A stretch of 25,838 bases of DNA, taken from the NCBI GenBank assembly GCA_037135095.1, contig JBAXKZ010000019.1, positions 1 to 25,838 of the forward strand, read 5' to 3'. The DNA comes from CAIMZW01 sp037135095 (GTDB lineage: Bacteria; Actinomycetota; Actinomycetes; Nanopelagicales; Nanopelagicaceae). The notes under the pieces are model-generated. The model made no database searches and had not been told where the DNA came from. It saw only the letters and a list, made by a program, of their open reading frames with translations. The position numbers and the translations under genes were made by a program. Below are positions 1-5,651 of this stretch, in pieces (the first letter of the stretch is position 1; the number at the start of each line of letters is the position of its first letter).

Positions 1-188
1 TGCGTGCCGCCTTTGTCGATGTGACTGGCTTGGATCGAAAGATCGAATGCCTCGTTGATTCCACGGTAAATGCGCCAGTCTCAGCTCGCACGGTTGAAGA
101 TCCAACTGATGCCGATCAACTTTCTGGCACTGAACTACTGATGCGTGAATTAGGCGCCAAAGTCATAAAGGAGTTCACCAAGGAATAG
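1..188 (+). CDS. dnaX: DNA polymerase III subunit gamma/tau, C-terminal end (partial)
   Basis: The window opens inside a reading frame whose codons begin at base 3 and which ends with TAG at 186-188. The 61 visible residues end in a run with LSGTELLMRELGAKVIKEF, which matches the acidic, poorly conserved tail of actinobacterial DnaX, where an LSG...L...LGA.VI.E ending is usual. DnaX is the clamp-loader subunit of the replicative polymerase. The catalytic AAA+ part lies upstream of the window, so the call rests on the tail and on recR following directly. In most bacteria the small nucleoid-associated gene ybaB sits between dnaX and recR; here only 25 bases separate this stop from the recR start. 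Confidence 0.75.
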   Translation, partial: RAAFVDVTGLDRKIECLVDSTVNAPVSARTVEDPTDADQLSGTELLMRELGAKVIKEFTKE

Positions 189-213
189 CGCATCGTGCGC
201 TACGGTGGGAACT

Positions 214-813
214 ATGTACGAAGGAGCCATTCAAGATTTAATCGACGAACTCGGTCGACTGCCAGGTATTGGCCCTAAAAGCGCGCAACGAATCGCCTTC
301 CACATTATTCAATCCGAGCGAGTTGATGTTGCGCGGTTGGTTGATGTGCTTCGTACCGTTAAAGAGCGAGTTAAATTTTGTACCGTTTGCGGCAACATCA
401 CCGAAGAAGAGCTTTGCAAGATCTGCCGCGATCCACGGCGTGATGGTTCCATGATTTGTGTCGTTGAAGAGAGCAAAGATGTCTTGGCGATCGAAAAAAC
501 CCGCGAATTTCGCGGCAAGTATCACGTCCTTGGGGGAGCGATCTCACCGATCGATGGCATTGGGCCCGAGAACCTGCGAATTCGCGAACTGATGGTTCGC
601 CTGGCCGCCACCGAAATTCAAGAGATCATCATCGCGACTGATCCCAACCTGGAAGGCGAGGCAACGGCCACCTACCTGGCCAGGCTGATCAAGCCGCTTG
701 AGATCAAAATTTCTCGCCTAGCTAGCGGCCTTCCAGTTGGTGGCGACCTGGAATATGCCGACGAGGTGACATTAGGTCGCGCTTTTGAGGGGCGCCGGAC
801 CCTCGAAGGGTAA
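214..813 (+). CDS. recR: Recombination mediator protein RecR
   Basis: RecR works with RecF and RecO to load RecA at single-strand gaps during recombinational repair. The 199-residue product has the family layout: a helix-hairpin-helix region around residues 11-29 (LGRLPGIGPKSAQRIAFH), a zinc finger with C56, C59, C68 and C71, and a Toprim domain from about residue 79 containing VVEES and the HVLGGAISP segment. An in-frame GTG lies at 205, but ATG 214 is chosen because RecR proteins begin MYEG..QDLI and because GGTGGGA at 204-210 is well placed as its ribosome binding site. It follows dnaX by 25 bases and is probably cotranscribed with it. Length and motifs are normal. Confidence 0.96.
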   Translation: MYEGAIQDLIDELGRLPGIGPKSAQRIAFHIIQSERVDVARLVDVLRTVKERVKFCTVCGNITEEELCKICRDPRRDGSMICVVEESKDVLAIEKTREFRGKYHVLGGAISPIDGIGPENLRIRELMVRLAATEIQEIIIATDPNLEGEATATYLARLIKPLEIKISRLASGLPVGGDLEYADEVTLGRAFEGRRTLEG

Positions 814-814
814 T

Positions 815-853
815 CGTCTCATTATTTGAGCAGAATGAGCGTCTCATTATTTG
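815..853. repeat. 14-bp direct repeat pair in the lysC leader
   Basis: CGTCTCATTATTTG occurs at 815-828 and again at 840-853, a period of 25 bases. The second copy also forms a short dyad with the spacer: AATGAG at 834-839 against CTCATT at 843-848. Two exact 14-mers this close are unlikely by chance. They fill most of the 82-base recR-lysC gap, so a paired operator or a local duplication are both possible. I know of no named regulator for this motif. Confidence 0.6.
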
Positions 854-870
854 GGAAAGTTAGCCCCAAA
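850..870 (+). promoter_or_regulatory. Small hairpin in the lysC 5' leader
   Basis: TTTGGG at 850-855 pairs with CCCAAA at 865-870 across a 9-base loop. It lies 25 bases upstream of the lysC ATG. No T-run follows, so it does not look like a Rho-independent terminator. No canonical ribosome binding site is visible before the lysC start, so the gene may be leaderless or this region may shape its translation. The role is inference. Confidence 0.35.
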
Positions 871-895
871 GAATTTATTCGGGCATATTTAAGCC

Positions 896-2164
896 ATGGG
901 ATTGATTGTTCAAAAATATGGCGGTTCCTCCGTCGCTGATGCCGAGGGCATGAAGCGGGTAGCAAATCGGATTGTTGCCACCAAACGGGCTGGCCATCAG
1001 GTCGTCGTAGTCGTCTCCGCTATGGGCGATACCACCGATGAATTGCTGGCGCTGGCGAATCAAGTCTCCCCTCTTCCCAACGGGCGCGAGCTCGATATGT
1101 TGCTCACTGCTGGTGAGCGAATTTCCATGGCTTTGCTTGCAATGGCGATCGGAAATTTGGGACACGTTGCCCGTTCCTTTACCGGTTCTCAAGCTGGCGT
1201 CATTACTGACTCTGCTCATGGTCGCGCCCGAATCATCGATGTAACTCCAGGAAGAATTCAAGAAGCGGTAAATGAAGGTGCAATTGCGATTGTTGCTGGC
1301 TTCCAAGGAATTAGCCAAGACACCAAAGACATCACGACTTTGGGTCGAGGTGGTTCCGACACAACTGCCGTTGCGCTGGCTGCCGCGTTAGATGCTGATG
1401 TTTGCGAGATTTACACCGATGTGGATGGGGTCTTCTCTGCTGATCCACGCGTTGTACCGACTGCTCGCAAACTAAAGACAGTTACTTACGAAGAGATGTT
1501 AGAACTGGCGGCATCGGGCGCCAAAGTACTTCACCTACGTTGCGTCGAATATGCCCGCCGCTTTGATCTACCAATTCACGTTCGATCATCATTTTCCAAT
1601 AACGAAGGTACCTGGGTAGTTAAAGATCATCCAGAAGGAGAAAACATGGAGCAAGCAATAATTTCCGGCATCGCACACGATTGCAGCGAAGCGAAGATCA
1701 CGATTGTTGGCGTTCCCGACCACACCGGTGTTGCCGCACGAATCTTCCAAGCTATTGCTGATGCTCACATCAATATCGACATGATCGTTCAGAACGTATC
1801 TGCCGCCGCTACTGGTTTGACGGATATCTCTTTCACGTTGCCAAAGACTGAAGGCAGCCACGCTTCAAAGGTGCTCGGTGCCATTCAAGGTGAGATCGGC
1901 TTTGCCTCAATTCAATACGACGATCAAATCGGAAAGCTATCGCTGGTTGGCGCGGGCATGCGCTCTCATCCGGGTGTTACAGCAACCTTCTTTGCCTGTT
2001 TGGCAGAAGCTGGCGTAAATATCGAAATGATTTCCACCTCTGAAATTCGAATTTCTATTATTTGCCGTGCTGAAGATATCGAGCGTGGCGTACGAGCCGC
2101 ACATACCGCCTTCGAACTTGATTCCGAAGAGCAAGCAGTTGTCTATGGGGGTACCGGAATATGA
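896..2164 (+). CDS. lysC: Aspartokinase, alpha subunit (full length)
   Basis: Phosphorylates L-aspartate to 4-phospho-L-aspartate, the first step towards lysine, threonine, methionine and diaminopimelate. The 422-aa product starts with IVQKYGGSSV (KYGGSS at residues 7-12), the amino-acid kinase signature. It carries the kinase core (TLGRGGSDTTAVALAAAL; TDVDGVFSADPRVV) and a C-terminal pair of ACT domains from about residue 260, including GVTATFFACLAEAGVNIEMI. In corynebacterial relatives these ACT domains mediate lysine plus threonine feedback inhibition. The start is fixed by the conserved N-terminus, although no strong ribosome binding site precedes it. The stop overlaps the asd start as ATGA, so the two genes should be cotranscribed and translationally coupled. 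An internal beta-subunit start is listed separately. Confidence 0.96.
   Translation: MGLIVQKYGGSSVADAEGMKRVANRIVATKRAGHQVVVVVSAMGDTTDELLALANQVSPLPNGRELDMLLTAGERISMALLAMAIGNLGHVARSFTGSQAGVITDSAHGRARIIDVTPGRIQEAVNEGAIAIVAGFQGISQDTKDITTLGRGGSDTTAVALAAALDADVCEIYTDVDGVFSADPRVVPTARKLKTVTYEEMLELAASGAKVLHLRCVEYARRFDLPIHVRSSFSNNEGTWVVKDHPEGENMEQAIISGIAHDCSEAKITIVGVPDHTGVAARIFQAIADAHINIDMIVQNVSAAATGLTDISFTLPKTEGSHASKVLGAIQGEIGFASIQYDDQIGKLSLVGAGMRSHPGVTATFFACLAEAGVNIEMISTSEIRISIICRAEDIERGVRAAHTAFELDSEEQAVVYGGTGI
1646..2164 (+). CDS. lysC: Aspartokinase beta subunit (internal in-frame start within lysC)
   Basis: ATG 1646 lies in the lysC frame at codon 251 and is preceded by AGAAGGAG (1633-1640) with a 5-base spacer, the best ribosome binding site in the gene. 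It would produce a 172-residue protein starting MEQAIISGIAH, made only of the regulatory ACT domains. Corynebacterium and Bacillus aspartokinases are known to be alpha2beta2 enzymes whose beta subunit comes from just such an internal start, and the corynebacterial beta subunit has about the same length. The start and its binding site are seen directly; separate translation here is inferred from the family. Confidence 0.75.
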   Translation: MEQAIISGIAHDCSEAKITIVGVPDHTGVAARIFQAIADAHINIDMIVQNVSAAATGLTDISFTLPKTEGSHASKVLGAIQGEIGFASIQYDDQIGKLSLVGAGMRSHPGVTATFFACLAEAGVNIEMISTSEIRISIICRAEDIERGVRAAHTAFELDSEEQAVVYGGTGI

Positions 2165-3219
2165 GCAAGAAGAAACTTCCATCGCTAGCAGTTGTTGGCG
2201 CCACTGGCGCCGTTGGCACCGTCATGTTGGACATCCTTACAAAGCGTCCTAATGTTTACGGCGAAATTCGATTGATCGCATCCGCCAGAAGCGCGGGCAA
2301 AACGCTAATGTGTCGTGGCGAAGAGTTAACTGTTGTTGCACTTTCACCAGAAGCCTTCGACGGTATTGATATCGCGATGTTCGATGTACCTGATGAAATT
2401 TCTGAAGAGTGGGGTCCAATCGCCGTAGCTCACGGAGCAGTAGTCGTTGATAACTCTGGCGCTTTCCGAATGGATCCAGAAGTTCCCTTGGTAGTTCCTG
2501 AAGTAAATCCTAAGGATGCTAAGAAGCGACCAAAGGGAATTATCTCTAACCCAAACTGCACCACGCTTTCAATGATCGTTGCCATGGGCGCGCTCAATAA
2601 GAAGTATGACTTGAAGGAATTAGTTGTTGCTTCATATCAGGCAGCATCTGGTGCTGGTCAAGCAGGTATCGATACCTTGCGCGCACAGATCACGGCAGTT
2701 TCCGGAACCAACGCTGGTGATAACGCCCGCGATCTTCGCGAACACGTTAAAGACTTTGGCCCGTTTCCAGCACCGCTGGCGCTAAATGTGGTCCCTTGGG
2801 CCGGTTCACTGAAAGAGGATGGTTACTCTTCCGAAGAGTTAAAAGTCCGTAATGAATCCCGCAAGATTTTGGGGATGCCTAAGCTAAAAGTTTCGGCCAC
2901 CTGCGTTCGCGTTCCAGTTCTTACAACTCACTCACTTGCTGTTCATGCGATCTTCAAGAAGAAGGTTTCTCGTAAAGATGCCCAAGATTTACTTCGCAAA
3001 GCGGCCGGTGTTGAACTTATGGATGATCCAGAGAATCATATTTTTCCAACTCCAGCCGATGTAGTTGGAACTGATCCAACTTGGGTTGGCCGAGTTCGCC
3101 GCAGTTTGGATGATGATCACGCACTGGACTTATTCCTATGTGGTGACAACCTTCGTAAAGGTGCTGCTTTGAATACCGCTCAGATCGCCGAGTTGGTTGC
3201 TAAGGAGTTCACCAAATAA
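2161..3219 (+). CDS. asd: Aspartate-semialdehyde dehydrogenase
   Basis: Reduces 4-aspartyl phosphate to aspartate semialdehyde with NADPH, the second step of the aspartate pathway. The 352-aa product has the N-terminal nucleotide-binding loop VVGATGAVG (residues 11-19) and the catalytic cysteine C133 in SNPNCTT, plus AASGAGQAG and the C-terminal VGRVRRSLDDDHALDLFLCGDN region typical of the family. The ATG overlaps the lysC stop by four bases and is preceded by a G-rich stretch (ATGGGGGTACC), consistent with translational coupling to lysC. The 3' end overlaps the convergent zinc-ribbon gene by 11 bases. Confidence 0.97.
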   Translation: MSKKKLPSLAVVGATGAVGTVMLDILTKRPNVYGEIRLIASARSAGKTLMCRGEELTVVALSPEAFDGIDIAMFDVPDEISEEWGPIAVAHGAVVVDNSGAFRMDPEVPLVVPEVNPKDAKKRPKGIISNPNCTTLSMIVAMGALNKKYDLKELVVASYQAASGAGQAGIDTLRAQITAVSGTNAGDNARDLREHVKDFGPFPAPLALNVVPWAGSLKEDGYSSEELKVRNESRKILGMPKLKVSATCVRVPVLTTHSLAVHAIFKKKVSRKDAQDLLRKAAGVELMDDPENHIFPTPADVVGTDPTWVGRVRRSLDDDHALDLFLCGDNLRKGAALNTAQIAELVAKEFTK

Positions 3220-3550
3220 ATCCGTGGGTGGCGATCGCGAAAACTACGACCAGCGCTACAACTACCCAAATTTTAGATTGTGACCGACCCCAACTTCCTT
3301 CGGCATAAACTGGTTGGCGTCGCCTGCGTCGTTTGCGAGCTTGGCGCTTCACTTCTTTCATGGACTCTTTGCTCGGGGTCTTGAGTAATTCTGCGGCGGC
3401 GGCATCCCAGTCGCCTTCGACCGTCCGGCGGTCAGGCACATTGCCAATACCGAAAATATTGCGGTCAAAGTTCTTTAGATTTTCACTTCCGCATTTAGGG
3501 CACTTAGTCGCAGCCCCAACTGAATTTCCACATTCCCCGCACAACGCCAT
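3209..3550 (-). CDS. Small zinc-ribbon protein with a C-terminal membrane helix (unknown function)
   Basis: I do not recognise a named family. The 113-aa product has an N-terminal zinc ribbon (C4, C7, C17, C20 as CGEC...CPKC), a middle section with a strongly basic run at residues 67-78 containing five arginines in a row, and one hydrophobic segment at about 94-112 near the C-terminus. That suggests a tail-anchored protein with the zinc ribbon and basic stretch on the cytoplasmic side, perhaps binding nucleic acid or acidic lipid; this is inference. AAGGTG lies six bases before the ATG as a plausible binding site. It converges on asd with an 11-base overlap. The pattern of cysteines and the membrane helix argue for a real gene. 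Confidence 0.72.
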   Translation of the reverse strand: MALCGECGNSVGAATKCPKCGSENLKNFDRNIFGIGNVPDRRTVEGDWDAAAAELLKTPSKESMKEVKRQARKRRRRRQPVYAEGSWGRSQSKIWVVVALVVVFAIATHGFIW

Positions 3551-3573
3551 GAGAACACCTTAGTGAGCGCCCC

Positions 3574-3602
3574 TTAAAGAATGGAAAGATTCCGATTAAT
3601 AT
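3574..3602 (+). promoter_or_regulatory. Candidate promoter for tRNA-Pro
   Basis: TTAAAG at 3574-3579 and TAATAT at 3597-3602 are separated by 17 bases. The -10 element ends nine bases before the mature tRNA start, which fits transcription beginning just upstream of the tRNA. The -35 match to TTGACA is poor, so only the -10 is convincing. Confidence 0.45.
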
Positions 3603-3611
3603 TGCTCGAAT

Positions 3612-3688
3612 CGGGGTGTGGCGCAGATTGGTAGCGCGCGCCGTTCGGGACGGCGAGGTCGTGGGTTCAAATCCCGTCACCCCGACCA
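3612..3688 (+). tRNA. tRNA-Pro (anticodon CGG)
   Basis: A full cloverleaf can be drawn. The acceptor stem CGGGGTG (3612-3618) pairs with CACCCCG (3678-3684). The D-arm is GCGC..GCGC, and the anticodon stem CGCCG/CGGCG encloses the loop TTCGGGA, giving anticodon CGG, which reads CCG proline codons. The T-arm contains GTGGG TTCAAAT CCCGT (TPsiC loop). The discriminator A is followed by a genomically encoded CCA at 3686-3688. Length is 77 bases. Confidence 0.96.
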
Positions 3689-3692
3689 ATCG

Positions 3693-4517
3693 TTAGAAGG
3701 CCGCCTCTAACGTCACCAGCGAAACTTCTGGTGGTGAGGCCAAGCGAATTCGAGCAAAAGGGCTAGTTCCCATTCCCGCTGAAACATGAAGCCATGGATC
3801 GTTTTGAACTTTAGTTAGGCCACGTGCGCGCCAAGTTGGTAGATCGCAATTGGTAGTAAGTGCCTTGCTGCCACCTGGCCAAGGCAGACGGACTTGGCCA
3901 CCGTGAGTATGGCCGGCAAAAATTAAGTCGAGTTGATCTTCCGACATCGCTTCCAAGATTCGAAGATAAGGAGCATGAGTGAGGCCGATCGCGAGATCGG
4001 CTTGTTGGTTTGGCTCGCCAGCGACTTCACCGTATTTGTCCCGATTTAGATGGGCATCATCAGTGCCGCGGGCTTCAATCTTGGTGCCGTTGATTTCGAT
4101 CATGGCGCGTTGATGATTAATGTCGTGCCAACCGCGAGCCACTAAACCAGCAGCTAATTCCGCCCAGGGCAATTCCGGCCCTAACTTTCGAGAGCCATCA
4201 TCCTTCATTAAATAACTAACTGGATTTTTAAGTTGTGGCCCGTAGTAATCATTGGAGCCAAAGACAAAGAGACCGGGCAGGTCTAACAATTTATCTAAAG
4301 CATCCAATACGACTGGGACTGCTTTTTTATGTGCCAAGAAATCGCCAGTACTGATGACCAGATCTGGTTTGAGCCCGGCGAAAGCTTTGATATCCGCGAT
4401 CTCGGTTTTGCGGCTCGGGGTCAGATGTAGGTCAGAGAAATGGAGCACGCGAATATCGGCCGCGCCTTCGGGGAGGATCGGGACCGAAACCTGCCGTAAC
4501 TGATAACCCATAGGCAT
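3693..4517 (-). CDS. Metallophosphoesterase (calcineurin-like, YkuE type)
   Basis: A binuclear-metal phosphohydrolase of 274 aa. The metal-binding motifs are in order: DLH (D29, H31), GDF (D59), GSND (88-91, the GNH[DE] position), TH (H181) and GHTHGGQ (202-208). Relatives are annotated as membrane-associated lipid or nucleotide phosphoesterases, but the substrate is unknown. In Mycobacterium a similar protein sits beside ponA2 and near the crp region; no penicillin-binding protein is present here. ATG at 4517 is chosen because AGGGG lies 9 bases upstream; ATG 4511 is a less well spaced alternative. It is divergent from the YqeY gene with only 14 bases between starts, so at least one promoter must lie in coding DNA or the messages must be almost leaderless. 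Confidence 0.85.
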   Translation of the reverse strand: MPMGYQLRQVSVPILPEGAADIRVLHFSDLHLTPSRKTEIADIKAFAGLKPDLVISTGDFLAHKKAVPVVLDALDKLLDLPGLFVFGSNDYYGPQLKNPVSYLMKDDGSRKLGPELPWAELAAGLVARGWHDINHQRAMIEINGTKIEARGTDDAHLNRDKYGEVAGEPNQQADLAIGLTHAPYLRILEAMSEDQLDLIFAGHTHGGQVRLPWPGGSKALTTNCDLPTWRARGLTKVQNDPWLHVSAGMGTSPFARIRLASPPEVSLVTLEAAF

Positions 4518-4531
4518 GAGAAGATACCCCT

Positions 4532-4984
4532 ATGGGACTGAAAGAACGACTTCAGGGCGATTTGACCGAATCTATACGCTCCCGAGATGAGCTTCGTTCG
4601 GGCACCATTCGAATGGTTTTAACTGCCATTACCAATGAAGAGGTCTCCGGCAAGAGCGCTCGAGTACTAACCGATGCTGAAATAATCACCGTTTTATCCC
4701 GCGAGGCCAAGAAGCGTCGCGAAGCCTCCGAAGCCTACGAAGCTGCAGCTCGCCCAGATCGAGCCACCGCCGAAAAGCTAGAGGGCGAAGTAATAGCTCA
4801 ATATCTGCCGGCCCAATTGTCGGAAAGTGAAATTAAGGAGATGATCGCCGCTGCGATTGCCGAGAGTGGCGCCGCCGGTCCAGCAGGTATGGGACTAGTT
4901 ATGAAAATAATTTCACCTAAGATCGCTGGCAAAGCAGATGGCGGAACCGTTTCAGCTTTAGTTAAAGCAGCACTCGCCAATTAA
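4532..4984 (+). CDS. GatB/YqeY domain-containing protein
   Basis: The 150-aa product matches the YqeY family: an N-terminal helical region beginning GLKERLQGDLTESIRSRD with RSGTIRMVLTAI, and a C-terminal domain resembling the tail of GatB (QYLPAQLSESEI, GMGLVMKIISPKIAGKADG, VSALVKAAL). In GatB this domain contacts tRNA during amidation of Glu-tRNA(Gln). The free-standing protein is thought to bind tRNA, but its role is not established. AGAAGA upstream of the ATG may serve as ribosome binding site. It starts 14 bases from the divergent metallophosphoesterase, an adjacency I recall as common in actinobacteria. Confidence 0.9.
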   Translation: MGLKERLQGDLTESIRSRDELRSGTIRMVLTAITNEEVSGKSARVLTDAEIITVLSREAKKRREASEAYEAAARPDRATAEKLEGEVIAQYLPAQLSESEIKEMIAAAIAESGAAGPAGMGLVMKIISPKIAGKADGGTVSALVKAALAN

Positions 4985-5019
4985 TTCCAAACCAAAGCAA
5001 TAATGACTGGAGCGTAAAA

Positions 5020-5175
5020 ATGAAGTTTGAATATGTAACGGTTCCACTCTTGTCACACGCTACGAAGCAGATTTTGGATACTTGGGGTTCTGAAGGTTGG
5101 GAACTCGTCCAGGTAGTTCCAGCACCAGGAACCGGCGAACAACTAGTTGCCTATATGAAGCGGGAGCTAAAATAA
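5020..5175 (+). CDS. DUF4177 small protein
   Basis: A 51-codon gene. The product starts MKFEYVTVPLL and contains DTWGSEGWELVQVVP, the hallmark of DUF4177 (a W..EGWELV core), ending YMKRELK. The function is unknown. GGAG at 5009-5012 with a 7-base spacer supports ATG 5020. Its TAA is immediately followed by the ATG of the RidA gene (TAAATG), so the two are almost certainly one transcript. The same small gene is regularly found just before RidA in actinobacteria, which suggests a shared role, though none has been shown to my knowledge. Confidence 0.85.
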   Translation: MKFEYVTVPLLSHATKQILDTWGSEGWELVQVVPAPGTGEQLVAYMKRELK

Positions 5176-5634
5176 ATGACGATCAAGGATCAATTGGCTG
5201 AACTCGGATTAGTACTTCCCGTCGCCTCACTTCCAGTGGCGGCTTATGTTCCAGCCGTAAAAACCGGAAAATTAGTTTTCACCGCCGGTCAACTTCCACT
5301 CGTGGATGGCAAGATTCCACTGGCTGGAAAAGTTGATGGTGGCGTAACCCCCGAAGAAGCTAAAGAGATGGCACAGATCTGCATCTTGAATGCTTTGGCT
5401 GCGGTAAACACAGTTGCCAGCGTCGACGACATTTATCGAATTGTTCGCGTTGTTGGTTACGTAAATGGTGTTTCAGGTTTTATCGGCGCACCTGGTGTGG
5501 TTAATGGTGCATCCGAACTATTGATCAAACTCTGGGGCGACGAGCTTGGCAAGCATGCGCGCTCTGCAATTGGTGTTGCGGAACTTCCACTGGATGCTCC
5601 AGTAGAGATCGAACTAACTGTAGAACTTAAGTAA
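5176..5634 (+). CDS. RidA family protein (reactive imine/enamine deaminase type)
   Basis: RidA proteins hydrolyse reactive enamine and imine intermediates such as 2-aminoacrylate, protecting PLP enzymes. The 152-aa sequence has the family features: LVFTAGQLPLVDGKI, a glycine-rich middle, VGYVNGVSGF and the C-terminal HARSAIGVAELPLDAPVEIE block with the conserved arginine R129 that binds substrate carboxylate. It is longer than the E. coli protein (about 128 aa), as is usual for the actinobacterial crp-linked branch. It directly abuts DUF4177. In other actinobacteria an MBL-fold hydrolase and then crp follow; here the acyltransferase takes that place. Confidence 0.9.
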   Translation: MTIKDQLAELGLVLPVASLPVAAYVPAVKTGKLVFTAGQLPLVDGKIPLAGKVDGGVTPEEAKEMAQICILNALAAVNTVASVDDIYRIVRVVGYVNGVSGFIGAPGVVNGASELLIKLWGDELGKHARSAIGVAELPLDAPVEIELTVELK

Positions 5635-5651
5635 CAACCCCGTACTAATAC

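Noticed and set aside
205..213. GTG 205 as recR start.
   Set aside because: Adds three residues before the conserved MYEG start and would overlap the binding site GGTGGGA that serves ATG 214.
168..3215. AAGGAGTTCACCAA appears at both the dnaX end (168-181) and the asd end (3202-3215).
   Set aside because: Both encode KEFTK at C-termini; about one 14-base match is expected by chance in a window this size.
3504..3689. A 61-aa reading frame on the minus strand starting MVGVTGFEPTTSPSRTAR.
   Set aside because: It is read from the complement of the tRNA-Pro gene; this sequence type is a well-known false protein in databases.
4955..4968. Palindrome GCTTTAGTTAAAGC near the end of the yqeY gene as a terminator.
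   Set aside because: Only a 5-bp AT-rich stem after allowing for the loop, with no T-run; too weak to call.
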